This document shows positions 9,583 to 20,144 of a stretch of 64,000 nt of DNA, in pieces; the first letter of the stretch is position 1, and each line of letters begins with the position of its first letter. The stretch is taken from positions 25,244,000-25,307,999 of the forward strand of contig OX388314.1 of the NCBI GenBank assembly GCA_947579605.1. Direction: 5' to 3'. Position numbers and translations under genes: made by a program. Source of the DNA: Athripsodes cinereus (taxonomy: Eukaryota; Arthropoda; Insecta; Trichoptera; Leptoceridae). The notes beneath the pieces were generated by a model. It was not told the DNA's origin, made no database searches, and worked only from the letters and a program-made list of their open reading frames with translations.

Positions 9583-12110
9583 TGTGATGAAATGAATATA
9601 TACAAGACGGTGTATATTATTTTTATATACCTAGATCGTATATTTGTAGTAGGTAATTAATTTGGGAATGAGGCAATCTCAAGTGGTTGTTGAACACAAC
9701 TATCTATGTAGGGGACAGATAGAGATATATTTCGGTGTGTGTCTGGAAGAGATGGATGTAGTTTTTTTTTGTTGCTTTGGGTCGACATTTTCAGGGTCTG
9801 AAGAGAGGACACATATTACTCCTGGCAGTTTAGTTTTGAATCCAGAGGGAGGTGGGACTGAATCATATTAATATCTGTGTTTGAATTCGACATCTTTTAA
9901 TATTTTTATTTACCCACCTTCGTAGTTATTAAAACATTATATTTTAGTGATATTTCCACAATTGGGAATATATAAAGATCATCCTAAATTACTTTTAATT
10001 AGCATTTAAAATCCGTGATGCTGCCAGCTGTCTAAGATAAGATTTTCTTTTAATATTCTTAATTTATTATTTATATCTAGGTGCTAGGATACTCTCAGGA
10101 TGTCTGTTGTCTACAAGGCAATAATTGTACTCAAGGATTTATTATTTTACAGATTTTGGAAACAAAGGAATTATGTGTTATATATTATTGTATGTATGTA
10201 TGTACTTGTTACCGATTTTATATAGCGCCGTCCGACACACCTACAACTAGACCGATGTCAGTGGCGTACCGATCTACCCAATATTATATTTTTATTTAAT
10301 TTATTTTACCAAAACGAAGGATTGTACAGTTGGGAGTGGAGTTTTATGTTGAGCAGGATATTATTTAATTATTTTATTTAATTACATATTTTATCATCGA
10401 TGCCATTTGTATTCTACGAATCAACTGGATTTTTCTACTTATTTGTCTGAAAACTGCTGTGACATTATAGAATGTATTAATTAACATTTTTGCAAGGCAT
10501 GGTTATATCGTATTGTTTATGTATTATTATATTAATATATTTATATTAATACCATTTATCCAAAAATCCCTACATAAACCCTTTTCCTTCTAGGGAATGT
10601 AGTTTTGTCCAGTCGTTTGTTAGGCCCCAAACGATTTGGATGAGACGGTATTCCTTTCTTAACAAAATATATGATATTGTAGTATATTATTATGCATGAT
10701 AATTATTTAAATCAAGGTTTGGAAATATAAGTACATAGTTCAACTAACAAAATTCTCTCCTTTCCCTATATGCTGGAGGACCCACAATCCATTATAAGGT
10801 CTTTGGGCATTTGTAAATGGATATTATGTTTAATTAACTTTAATTATTATTAACTGGTTGGTAAATCACTGTTCGTGATATTGCTAACTATATTAGTAGT
10901 CTATCTTATCTGTTCTGTAAGAACACACCTTGCAATCATTAACATGGTTGGATGTGCGTGGAGATTGGTGGTGCTTTCTCTGCGTATAAATCAACTTAAC
11001 CAATGAAAAAGTATTTATTTCAAATGTTCTCCGACTGAAGCAGGTACAGCTCCATTCCTCGAATTTCTGCTAGAGTATAGCTTGAAGGGGTTATCTGCGC
11101 CCTTTGGCTGAAGCTCAATGATCAGGAATCTTTAGGACTAATATTATTATATGTTTGTTGTTGCATAATTGCACGTTCTAATGAGGTTATATAATATATA
11201 TTATTTTATATATCCGGGAGTAGTGTTGTGCACTCGGGCTCAAAATGCGGCATGGGACAGTTTGAGACGTGAGGGAGCGGAGGCGGCGCTCCTTTAGCAT
11301 GGACACAGCATGCTTTCCATGCACTAACATGGTAGTTAGTCTCTGAAAAATGATGTCATAGCAATCGTGTTGAAATTTAATTAATATTCAAAAGTAATAA
11401 AGTTATGTTTTCGGGTGCGCCACTGTCCTTTACGACGCAACGAATTAGTAGGTATGTTGTAGAACATATGTACATACATCGGCTATAGAAACTATGAAAT
11501 GGTTATCTTATGTAGGGACATAGATCGGCAACCAGTTACCATACAACATTCTCGTACTGATATAGAATAATATTATTTGAATTTTATGTTATGATGATTG
11601 TTATGTTATATTTCGTTATGTTTTATTATGCACTATTTTTATTATGTTATTTTACAGTATCTCAAGGTAAGTGATCTGACGTCAAAGTTGACCTCAGAGT
11701 TAATATGTATCAAAATTCATGTTTAAATTGTTTTATTGATTTTGTGATTTTGTTGTTCTTTTTGATTATTGAAATGTATATTTCAGGTGATTTATTTTGC
11801 GTTTTAAAAATACACAACGTTAGGTAAAATTATCGGCAAAACACAACGTACTGGGTCCGAATCTACTGAAATAGTTAATAGATAAATCCAGACGATCACG
11901 AAAGGCCAAAATTCGTAAATTAATTTAATTAGGAATGCGATATTTCGTACGTATATTTGCAACAATGCGAAAATTCATAAAATTCTTAGCTAGTCGGATA
12001 GGGATGTAAATTCTAGTTTGGGAATCATTTATTACAGTAGGTATAGTTTAGAAGCTAGGATGTTGCAAATTCGGAGCTTAGAATGGTTTGAGTTAGGTAG
12101 GATCATCACA
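9583..12110 (+). repeat. 3' LTR (2,528 bp)
   Basis: Second copy of the 3584-6111 repeat at constant offset 5,999, with no difference noticed by eye. It is followed by CTTT (12111-12114), the right target duplication. Confidence 0.88.
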
Positions 12111-12114
12111 CTTT

Positions 12115-12415
12115 GTAAGCAAAATGGTGGTCAATAGTCTGACGATGGAGTCTCGAATTTTTAATCTAGAGATTTCGGGCTCAAAATTTCCCGCTAACAA
12201 TCTTTATTGATTTCATGATACAGCAAGCTTATTTTGTGAAAAATCAGGATCCATTTGGATTAATTTTAAACCCACATTCATATTTATTAAAAAAGACGAA
12301 TAGTTATTCAATTATTCTCAAATAATCTAATTGAGTAATTTTCTTTTCCTGAGTGAATCTGGATTTATTATGAATTCAGATAAACCCACAAAGAAACAGC
12401 TTAAATCTTGAATTT
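12115..12415. other. No recognisable gene
   Basis: AT-rich right flank of the LTR element. Confidence 0.5.
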
Positions 12416-12417
12416 GA

Positions 12418-12495
12418 TAAAGTCGACAATGAGATTTGAACCGCGAATCTTTCTCTAGAAAGTCTATGAACTTACTATGAAGCTACCGACCACCT
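12418..12495 (-). repeat. Diverged tRNA-derived SINE head
   Basis: On the minus strand GTCGGTAGCTTCATAGTAAG is followed about 35 bases later by CGGTTCAAATCTC, a box-B-like string. The layout matches the head of SINE-D (62405-62475). The body is not recognisable, so this is an old copy. Confidence 0.5.
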
Positions 12496-12499
12496 CAAC

Positions 12500-13440
12500 A
12501 ATTATCATCACTATTCATCACTTCAATGTTTAACGTTTTCTCAAGGGTAGCCCAATGCAATTACATTCGACATTCAAATTCTTTAACAGTTTTATTGTTT
12601 GTTGCACCGAAATCAAAATAGGCTCTTTGCAAAAGGCTCTAAGTGTTAAGACGTATAAACTAAGTTCTAAAATTCTTATACGTAATACAATTTAATCTAC
12701 AAAATTTGTATGGGTAGTGCTTACTGTCCAATTATTTTTATATGAAAGCTTAGTAACATGGCGAGACAAATTGGGAATTTTTTAAGGTATTGTATTTTTC
12801 TAAATGTTTTTTTTAGTTAATGCACGTTCGGTTTTGATTATTTCATCCGTCTACTTGAATAAATCATCGAATGGAATGTTGAAAAGAAAAAAATGTCTCA
12901 TTTTTTTTAAGTCTGTTGAATTCCAGGAATCTGTCACTGTTACCTTTTAGTTTTCGAGTGTTCTGTAACGGACAAGTTGAGATAAAATGCAACCAATAGG
13001 TGGCTTATTTTTAATTTATGTTTCATATCAGAATACTGATGTTTTATTTGTTGTGAGAAGCTGACATATTCATTACATGCAGAGTGGAATCTTAGATTTG
13101 GCTGTCTCTTTGGGGAAGAAAGTATTCCTCCATCAGCTCTAGAATCTGTGATCCTCGGATTTAACGTCTGAAACACCTAATGGAAGTTTCTAACAGCCCA
13201 ATCCAGTATTTTCGATTTAAATCCTAATTGTTTTATATATTATGTTCGTTCTTTATTTTATTTTGGTCATTTTGGAAGTATTTTTGCTTTATTTTTGTGT
13301 TGAAGGTATGTTTATGTTTGCCTCCTTAGCTAGAGATATATCGTAGAAGTGTAGTTATTCCACACATTCAGGTTTTGGTAGTTTTAGCCTATATGGTATC
13401 TTCCGTGTGTACAAGTTTGCTAGTGTAGAGATTAGAATCA
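12500..13440. other. No recognisable gene
   Basis: AT-rich. The 78-codon minus-strand frame at 12940-13176 shows no motif. Confidence 0.5.
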
Positions 13441-13445
13441 GATAT

Positions 13446-13535
13446 TTTTTTTTTTTTATTTATTTATTCATCATAAACGGCACATTAGCCATTGACAATA
13501 AAGGTTTACAAATTAATATCGTTCACATAATAATA
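13446..13535 (-). repeat. LINE 3' end split by the rosa mariner
   Basis: On the minus strand GGCTAATGTGCCGTTTATGA runs into an AATAAATAAATA tail, a typical LINE or SINE 3' end. The mariner at 13536 interrupts it. Its other half probably continues after 14833, but I did not verify the match. Confidence 0.45.
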
Positions 13536-13536
13536 A

Positions 13537-13566
13537 AGGGTTGTTCAACAAGAACTTTGTTTTTTA
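13537..13566 (+). repeat. Left TIR of rosa mariner
   Basis: 30 bp starting AGGGTTGTTCAACAAGAACT and closing TTGTTTTTTA. It matches the complement of 14801-14830 with three mismatches. Confidence 0.9.
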
Positions 13567-13648
13567 ATTGTGGCAACACCAGCAACATGATAGTTTTGAC
13601 ATTTAATTTTTTGACGTATTCGTAGTGGATGCATTGGCAATTGTTGCA

Positions 13649-14725
13649 ATGAATTCAATTTCGCTTGAAAATCGCATTAAAATAATTAAAATCCATTATG
13701 AAAATGGTGGTTCTGCTAAAGTTACATTTCGTCAAATTCGTGATATTTTCGGACAACATAATCGTCCTTCTGAGACCGCTATTAAGAATTTGGTCGCTAA
13801 ATTTGAGTCGACAGGCTCGATACAAAATGTGTTAACACCAACGCGTGTACGACCGGGTCGTTCAACTGAAAACATCGCAGCCGTGAGCCACAGTGTTGAA
13901 GCAAATCCAAATTTGTCAATTCCTCGACGTTCTCGACAATTGGGGTTATCCAAAACCACCACATGGCGAATTTTGCGTAAGGATTTGGCTTTGAAGCCTT
14001 ACAAGGTTCAACTGGTGCAGGAATTGAAGCCGAACGACCATTCAAATCGCCGTAGATTCGCTCAATTCATTCAGGAACAACCCGCTGGTTTTTCTGAAAA
14101 AATCATTTTTTCAGACGAAGCCCATTTTCACATGTCAGGGTACGTCAACAAGCAAAATTGCCGCATTTGGGCTTCTGAAAATCCTAGAGCAATTATTGAG
14201 AAGCCGTTGCATGCTCAGCGTGTCACTGTATGGTGCGCTATGTGGTCTGGAGGCGTGAATGGGCCGTTTTTTTTCGAAGATGAGACTGGAAATGCGGTAA
14301 CGGTCAATGGATCACGCTATCGCAAGATGTTGACAACTCAATTTTGGCCTATTATTGATGACGTGGATATCACTGACATGTGGTTTCAACAGGACGGTGC
14401 CACATGTCACACAGCCAATGAAACGATCAATTTATTGCAAACCAAATTTCCCGATCGCATGATTTCACGAAACTCAGCTGTTAAGTGGCCAGCCAGATCG
14501 TGTGATTTAACGCCACTGGATTATTTTTTGTGGGGCTATGTTAAGGACAGAGTCTATACGGAGCCAATCGAATCGATTGCAGCCTTAAAACTCAAAATCC
14601 GTGATGTGATTAGCGAAATAGTCCCGCCATTTTGCCAAAAAGTGATTAAAAACTTTGATGAAAGAATCGACATCTGTCAGCGTGCTCGTGGTGGACATTT
14701 GTCAGATATCATTTTTCATGCATAA
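13649..14725 (+). CDS. Mariner-type transposase, DD41D (rosa) family
   Basis: A cut-and-paste transposase that binds the element's TIRs and inserts at TA. The frame is open from 13625. I prefer the second ATG (13649, MNSISLENRIK) because it begins the conserved N-terminus; the first adds eight residues. Counting from 13625, two helix-turn-helix units occupy about residues 15-65 and 95-125, followed by LVQELKPND. The catalytic acidic residues are D164 (FSDEAHFHMSGY), D257 (QQDGATCHTA) and D299 (DLTPLDYFLWG), with 41 residues between the second and third: the DD41D signature of the rosa family rather than DD34E or DD34D. Total length 358 residues is normal. There is no internal stop or frameshift and no visible catalytic loss. 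Confidence 0.93.
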   Translation: MNSISLENRIKIIKIHYENGGSAKVTFRQIRDIFGQHNRPSETAIKNLVAKFESTGSIQNVLTPTRVRPGRSTENIAAVSHSVEANPNLSIPRRSRQLGLSKTTTWRILRKDLALKPYKVQLVQELKPNDHSNRRRFAQFIQEQPAGFSEKIIFSDEAHFHMSGYVNKQNCRIWASENPRAIIEKPLHAQRVTVWCAMWSGGVNGPFFFEDETGNAVTVNGSRYRKMLTTQFWPIIDDVDITDMWFQQDGATCHTANETINLLQTKFPDRMISRNSAVKWPARSCDLTPLDYFLWGYVKDRVYTEPIESIAALKLKIRDVISEIVPPFCQKVIKNFDERIDICQRARGGHLSDIIFHA

Positions 14726-14800
14726 TTGCCAAACTTTTCTCTTTGTAATTCAATAAAAATTTTAATCATCTTCATCAAATTTTTTTGTTTTATTTTGTTT

Positions 14801-14830
14801 TAAAAAACAAAGTCTTTGTTGAAAAACCCT
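14801..14830 (-). repeat. Right TIR of rosa mariner
   Basis: Complement of the left TIR with three differences. TA follows at 14832-14833. Confidence 0.9.
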
Positions 14831-14834
14831 ATAT

Positions 14835-15660
14835 AACCAAGTATACATATAAAACCAAAATATAAAAACATTAACACAGTGGAACACAATATGTCGGATA
14901 AATAAAGTCCCCAGACTTCTGCGCTATCTGGGTGGTCAGTTGGTCTTTCATTGTTTTTTTTACAATCAGAGCTGACGTAAATCGCAAATAATCGCTTTAA
15001 ATAGAGAAAAACTTGTTTCCTCTATATGCCCTAAGAGGAACGCCAAAAGAAAGAAGTAGAAAAATAATAGAGTACTTAATCGTATCTTAGCATGTCTTGA
15101 GTATGTTTTGTAAACATCTGCTTTTCTGAGCACTCGATGGTAAGTAGATTTAGGTAACGTAGGTACTTAGCCCAAAGCTAGGAATGTTCTAGTAAATATA
15201 TACGCAATAGGTTTGTATTAAATAATAAAATAATGATTGCGCCTACATACTGTAGAATGTAGATTCTTATTTGGATGTTTCACATACTTACCTTCCGAAA
15301 GAACATACATTATATTTGTTCTAAGAGCCTACGATTGAAAATAAATTCATCATTGTCAACAAATGAGTTTTTCAACCACCTGAAATATCCTCGTTTTCAA
15401 TAAACCGTTCTTATAAGAATGGTAGGAACGTGTTTGAAAAAAGCCTTCTCTTTAAATAATTGGGACATCTTTTTTGAGTGAGATAGTTCACGGACTTATT
15501 GCATATATTAAATATAAAGGACATTCTCTCCTTGCAACATGAAATAAGGTATTCAGAATCAGTGACATTTTGATCAGTAAAAATTTGAAAGATTTAACTA
15601 ATGTATTAATCTCGAAAACTTCTGCAGACAAAAATGAGATTTTAAAGAGGCTAGATTATG
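14835..15660. other. No recognisable gene
   Basis: AT-rich. It may begin with the rest of the LINE 3' end disrupted by the mariner. Confidence 0.45.
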
Positions 15661-15669
15661 TAATCTAGA

Positions 15670-15830
15670 TCTTAAAGGATGTATTGAGCAGGTTGAAAAG
15701 ATGAGAACATGCATGGGGAATAATTTGACACAGACGGAAGTTCGCTTCCAAGTGTATGCAAGGATAGGAGTATGTTAGTGGCACTCGATTCTTTCTGTCT
15801 ATCCCGTAATGGAAAAGGGGTGATGATGGT
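15670..15830 (+). pseudogene. LINE-A (AREAA subtype) RT tail fragment
   Basis: GAACATGCATGGGGAATAAT, GCAAGGATAGGAGTATGT, CACTCGATTCTTTCTGTCTA and TCCCGTAATGGAAAAGGGGT track the ACMRNCM...CKDRRKW...SILSAYPAKEAA tail of LINE-A at 56340-56469. It is badly decayed: frames are broken and the CGCGARGGAAGCGGCG end is mutated. Confidence 0.6.
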
Positions 15831-16275
15831 AATTTATTTGAAAATATGTAAGCCGAAGAGAACACCATAAAGTGTCACACAAAGAAAGTCTTACATTATA
15901 AATAAATAAATTAGTTATTGAAAGGACAAAACATGGGCGAAGAGGACAAAATCGTTGACCTCTTTCGCTTCCTTCTTATACTGACACGACGATCCCTCTA
16001 ACTGAATAAGCTCCTAGTCATCTTGTTTATAATTACATTTTTAAAATATTTTGAATTAAACGAAAGCCTGTTTTTGTCGTCCTCAACTAATAAAAAAAAA
16101 TCGTGATCATTATCAGGAGTCAATGAACGAGGATGGATGTGGAAGAATGTTTTATATATTATTATTTGATGATATTAGATATGTGTAACTATGTATGTAT
16201 GTAGTTTTCAATCTCTGTTTTGTATAATGCATAGATGACTAACACCTGCCATTCAAATATGTGATGCTCACAATA

Positions 16276-16368
16276 ACTAGTATACTAGAAATATGTAATG
16301 GTACAACTAGTATACTAGAAATATGTAATGGTACAACTTGTATACTACTAGAAATATGTAATGGTACT
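16276..16368 (+). repeat. Three-copy tandem repeat, 30-33 bp unit
   Basis: ACTAGTATACTAGAAATATG plus TAATGGTACA repeats at 16276, 16306 and 16336. The third unit has a 3-bp insertion (CTA). CTAGTATACTAG within the unit is a perfect 12-bp palindrome. Confidence 0.85.
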
Positions 16369-16785
16369 TGTATTAACTTATGTATTATCTAACAGGTATT
16401 TACTACGAGTACCATGAACTAATGTCTAAATATGAAATCTTATGAACATTAAATCTTGTATAAATGTTGTATAAATCTTGTATAAACCTATTACTCGAAA
16501 AACACCTGGATCCTGATTGTGATATTCTCTAAGGTGAAAATATTACTTACCTATGTGTACATATGTACGAGTATATTCGTATTGATTGTCTATAGATTTA
16601 CGATTATGTTTTTATGTTAGAGTCGATTTTTTTTCTAATAGTTACATACTACTCAGAAGACTTTATTATGTATCTCAAAGCGATAACAACACCAGCAACA
16701 ATTGCAACTTATTTCAACCTTCAGCCGATCTTAGCTTTCTACAGAATTCAACACACAAGTTCGACACCTGCCCTTGCCAGCTTCT

Positions 16786-17046
16786 TCAAGGGCAGCCCAC
16801 TGGCATTCTGCCCTCTCCTATAGCCTCCAAAGATCTAAGTGGTAGTCTGTCTTCTGGCATGAGGAGCACGTGACCCAGCCATCGCAACTGCGACCTCTCT
16901 ATGTGCAGGAGTACTGATGGTTCCACATTGAGAGCCTCACGAACATACGCATTTCTTATACGGTCTCTCAATGACACCCCAGCCACTCCCCTGAGGAACC
17001 GCATTTCCGCTACCTGTAACCTTGATCTTACGCCCTCCGTGAGCAT
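16786..17046 (-). pseudogene. Non-LTR RT C-terminal fragment (RSQLRWLGHV type)
   Basis: The minus-strand frame reads MLTEGVRSRLQVAEMRFLRG, VAGVSLRDRIRNAYVREAL, then RSQLRWLGHVLLMPEDRLPL. This is the tail after the RT domain in a family of non-LTR retrotransposons widely found in animals (SRVQxxEMRFLRRVxGVTxxDRxRN). The catalytic core and any endonuclease are missing. The frame is open, so the fragment is not very old. Sequence upstream of the start methionine does not continue the similarity clearly. Confidence 0.78.
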
Positions 17047-17303
17047 CCAAATCTGGTGTCCATATATGTGAGGATAGGACGGTATATTGTCATAAATATG
17101 GCCATTTTCGTCCGTTGGGTCAGCTCGGATTTACGTATTATTGGGTTTCTAAGAGTTTTCAGCACATTTCTTGCCGACACAATCCACTTGTCTTGTATTA
17201 GGCAAAATTACAAAAATGACGATTTCTCGAATATAATGCATTTCTTCATGTTGTCTTATGGAACTGGGCAGTCGATATTATGTTCAAAAGGCAGGTGCAT
17301 ATA

Positions 17304-17333
17304 TACAATATTTTCTCAAGAGAAAATATTGTA
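17304..17333. repeat. Perfect 14-bp palindrome with 2-base loop
   Basis: TACAATATTTTCTC, loop AA, GAGAAAATATTGTA. It would extrude as a strong hairpin. No other feature explains it. Confidence 0.85.
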
Positions 17334-17339
17334 CATAAG

Positions 17340-17785
17340 TAAGTTCTTAATACCTATATTTATTTATGTTTATATAAAAACCAGAAGAAAAACATTTTGT
17401 ACTTACCCACTACTGACTTTAAAGAATATATAAAATTTTATGTTATGGTCACTCATTTTTTTATTAGGTCCTCATTACATATTATTATATCGTAATGAAA
17501 TTATTAGATATTTTTAATGAATGACATTCTATTTGGGTGGCATGCCTCATTGATGGAAACTTGATAATTTTGAGTATAACTATTTCTTGGTAGCCTGGTA
17601 ATATTATAATCTTGATAATATTGTCAGCTTAGAATAATATTATAATTCTTGAAGAGAAAGAGTAACAACACATCTTCACAAGCCACTTTGATTCTAGAAC
17701 TGTCAGCCCATTGACATTCCATGTATCTTTATCCTGAAGTTACTGCATTTATTTCCTTAACGTGAATTTCTTTACTTCTTTTTTA
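17340..17785. other. No recognisable gene
   Basis: AT-rich with several ATATTATAATCTTGATAATATT-like short inverted repeats near 17600-17655; nothing coding recognised. Confidence 0.45.
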
Positions 17786-17789
17786 TAAA

Positions 17790-17970
17790 TAAAAGAAGAT
17801 ATATCTGAGTTTTGTTATAAACCCAAATACAATCTTATACATCTTTCACAGTAAGCTACTTAAAGCTTGTGTCGTGAAAGGGGAATTTGTTGGCACCTGG
17901 CATCAAACCACGGACCCCTTGTTCACGCGGCCAAGACTTTACCTCCAGGCTACCGACGAACTCTAAATAA
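17790..17970 (-). repeat. SINE-D copy (tRNA-derived)
   Basis: On the minus strand: GAGTTCGTCGGTAGCCTGGA, a decayed box B (GTGGTTTGATGCCAGGTGCC), CCCCTTTCACGACACAAGC, and the TTATAACAAAACTCAGATAT end. It runs directly into SINE-B sequence at 17995. Confidence 0.82.
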
Positions 17971-17993
17971 ATATCATCTGACGTTCTATACAG

Positions 17994-18075
17994 TGTCCCG
18001 TGTCCTGTAAAAGGCAGGAGTCTGAAAAAAAAGATGTTTTACATCTTAAATTCAGCAATAAAGTTCGCCACCCAT
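17994..18075 (+). repeat. SINE-B fragment
   Basis: TGTCCCGTGTCCTGTAAAAG, GCAGGAGTCTGAAAAAAAAG, TTTTACATCTTAAATTCAGC and GTTCGCCACCCATTCT match the middle of SINE-B. Confidence 0.7.
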
Positions 18076-18079
18076 TCTA

Positions 18080-18480
18080 AGTTTTTGTTGGTTTGGGAGT
18101 CTAATTGAAGTCTAGTTTGTTCATCATCAGTTGTCTTGTTAGGTCCCTCCAATATTGTCAATCACTTGAAAGAAGATATCCCTCTTCTAGGAAGCCCAAA
18201 ATAACTCCTCAACGCTCTTTATTCCTGCCTTATCGTCTGTATTGTGGAGCCAGGAGATTCGCCTTCTTTATAGAAAGAAAGAGTAAACAATGATCAATAT
18301 TTTTGGTATACAAATATATTTTATCTCCTGAAAAATTATGGAATCAAGATGATTTTTCGAGAAGGTAGGTCTGTTTCATATATTTTATTTATTTATTAAT
18401 TTTTTACTCAAATCGATAACAATCCATACAATTTTATTTCCTCATATTGCTTCCTTTCTAGTACTAATCTGTTTCTTATT
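18080..18480. other. No recognisable gene
   Basis: A 62-codon frame at 18105-18293 has no motif. Nothing else is recognised. Confidence 0.4.
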
Positions 18481-18496
18481 TCATGAATGATAGGGA

Positions 18497-18635
18497 TACT
18501 AATTTATTTATTCATTTCTGTACATTGATTACAATCAATAACACACAAAAATTAAATACTTACTTACTAAATGAAATCAGTATACAGAGGGCGAGTTTAA
18601 TGCAAACACATGATTTTCTCCAACTTACCCATAAT
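18497..18635 (-). repeat. Family E 3' end
   Basis: On the minus strand GGGTAAGTTGGAGAAAATCA leads to AAACTCGCCCTCTGTATAC and then TGATTGTAATCAATGTACAG with an AATAAATAAAT tail. Confidence 0.68.
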
Positions 18636-18689
18636 ATCATCCATCCACCCATCAAATCACATCATCTCTCCCAAGTATAGTAGCCAACA

Positions 18690-19365
18690 GACCAACTATT
18701 TTTTCTTTTTCTAAATAATATAAAATATACCTCCAATATAGGAATCTGGGTGTCCATTACTTTAACTTGCTACTGAAAATGTAAGAAATGCCAATTTGGT
18801 AGATTAATATAATAGATAAATTTATTAAATAAGCAATGTATATCAAACAAAACAAGTTAATTTGATACAAAGTTAAACAGATTGTCTCACAGCAGTTTAA
18901 TTAAAATTTATACAATCTTTATTTATAGATATTACTAGATGTATAGAATATTATACATACCTATTATGTACTCAATGATATAAATTATTTGCTATATTAG
19001 CATTGTTACTGTCAACTGTGATACATATTAATAAATTAAAGTAAAATATGTTTTATTACTAAATTACATAAGATTAAAAAAATTTTGGAGGTTGGTACTC
19101 TTAATTTACAGAACATTAAAAAAATATACGGATTAAGTTTTTGTTTGTTGGCAGTCAGAATCATACTTTTATTTGTGTTTTTTTTATTATTTTCAAATTA
19201 CTGGGCTGCCACCATAAGCGAAGAAATGAATCACTCAGTCCAAAAGCTGGAAAGTGAGGAAGTATAAACTTTCTTTGTTTACTTTCTCACTTTCCATGAG
19301 AAAGTGATCAATGGGAAATAAAACTTTATAAATTACCCACAAGACAGTATTATACTGTTAGCTCT
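18690..19365. other. No recognisable gene
   Basis: Very AT-rich. Short inverted copies of ACTTTCTCACTTTCC and its complement occur at 19250-19310. No gene seen. Confidence 0.45.
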
Positions 19366-19369
19366 CCGT

Positions 19370-19500
19370 AGACCACCTGGCAAAGAATTGGTCACCCAAT
19401 ATTTCTGTGTCTTCGAGTGTCCTGTAAAAGGCAGGTGTTCGAAAAAATAAAGACATTTTACATCTCAAATTCAGCAATGAGGTTTGCCATTCATCCTGAA
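19370..19500 (+). repeat. SINE-B copy
   Basis: ACCTGGCAAAGAATTGGTC, TCGAGTGTCCTGTAAAAGGC, AGGTGTTCGAAAAAATAAAG, CATTTTACATCTCAAATTCA and GAGGTTTGCCATTCATCCTG are the canonical SINE-B blocks. The 3' part is missing. Confidence 0.8.
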
Positions 19501-19764
19501 TGCCAACCTGGTTTTGACTTACAAAGTCATTATCATTGTGTTTGACACAATGACTTTACAAGGCATGTCCTCCATCACTAATCAAAAAATAGTAATGAAA
19601 TATATTTTTATATTAATTTTTCCTATTTTATAACACCTTAACTACACATGTATATTATATTACTAAGCGAAACATGAAATATTGGTTATAATCATTGATC
19701 TACTACACTGCTAGCACAATACAAATTTTCTCAGAAAACATAATCCAACATTATATAATTATAA

Positions 19765-19895
19765 TGAGTTACAATCCATTGGATTGGTCTGCAACGAGTT
19801 TGGACTTTCTTCTCCATTGCTCCCTATTCTCAGCCAGTCTCTTCAGCTCTACGTATGAGCCACAGTTCATGTCCCTCCGCTGTTTCACTTCGTAA
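19765..19895 (-). pseudogene. Non-LTR RT tail fragment (same family as 40555-40850)
   Basis: GAGTTACAATCCATTGGATT and GGTCTGCAACGAGTTTGGAC match the 40555 copy. On the minus strand this is the extreme RT C-terminus and stop region of a family whose fuller copy encodes GRGRPRDTCMDQL. It is truncated at about 19895. Confidence 0.65.
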
Positions 19896-19927
19896 CATTA
19901 CAATGATAATGGTATCATTCTAAATTA

Positions 19928-20010
19928 TATTTATTTATTTATTCTTTACTGAAAATTGATCACAATGAATACAAATTTATTGAAAAATGCATTCAAATTA
20001 CCTACATAGA
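19928..20010 (-). repeat. Family E tail fragment
   Basis: TTTATTTATTTATTCTTTAC followed by TGATCACAATGAATACAAAT is the A-rich end of family E read on the minus strand. The GCGATAAA core is missing. Confidence 0.55.
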
Positions 20011-20144
20011 TAGGTATATTCAATATAATATTATACTTGAGTATTCCACATCCTATATCTACACCTGTAAAAGCAATTAAAAAATCCCTACAATGAAAAA
20101 AAAACAATGAATGGCCTTCAAGTATGCAGCACAAAAGATATAAA

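Larger units (their letters stand above)
3584..12110 (+). mobile_element. Complete non-autonomous LTR retrotransposon, 8,527 bp
   Basis: Two direct repeats of 2,528 bp (3584-6111 and 9583-12110, offset 5,999) bracket a 3,471-bp interior. Each repeat starts TGTGATGA and ends TCATCACA, the TG...CA ends of LTRs with an 8-bp terminal inverted repeat. CTTT flanks both sides as a 4-bp target duplication (3580-3583, 12111-12114). A TGG-starting primer-site candidate follows the 5' LTR and a G-rich polypurine tract precedes the 3' LTR, which sets the + orientation. No gag, protease, RT, RNase H or integrase frame exists; the longest interior frame is an unrelated 149 codons on the minus strand. This resembles the LARD class (large LTRs, non-coding interior) best known from plants. 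I saw no difference between the LTRs, so insertion is recent and must have used proteins from a partner element. Confidence 0.88.
13536..14831 (+). mobile_element. Intact rosa-type (DD41D) mariner element, about 1.3 kb
   Basis: Terminal inverted repeats of 30 bp lie at 13537-13566 (AGGGTTGTTCAACAAGAACT...) and 14801-14830, whose complement starts AGGGTTTTTCAACAAAGACT; three bases differ. TA at 13534-13535 and TA at 14832-14833 fit the TA target duplication of the Tc1/mariner superfamily. The element holds one uninterrupted transposase frame and a polyadenylation-like AATAAA at 14751. Intact ends plus an intact frame suggest recent arrival and possible activity. Confidence 0.9.

Noticed and set aside
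3663..10299. Repeated 69- and 72-codon open frames, each present twice
   Set aside because: They occur twice only because they lie in the two LTRs. They have no motif and short length.
9583..12110. The 2.5-kb repeat as a segmental or assembly duplication
   Set aside because: The TG...CA ends, CTTT duplication, polypurine tract and primer site fit LTRs; a plain duplication would not have them. Misassembly cannot be fully excluded from sequence alone.
13732..14045. Minus-strand frames opposite the transposase
   Set aside because: Shadows of the transposase coding strand.
19523..19560. Hairpin AAAGTCATT...AATGACTTT near a SINE-B end, with a loose relative at 54615
   Set aside because: Arms are interrupted and the similarity to 54615 is short; not enough to call an element.
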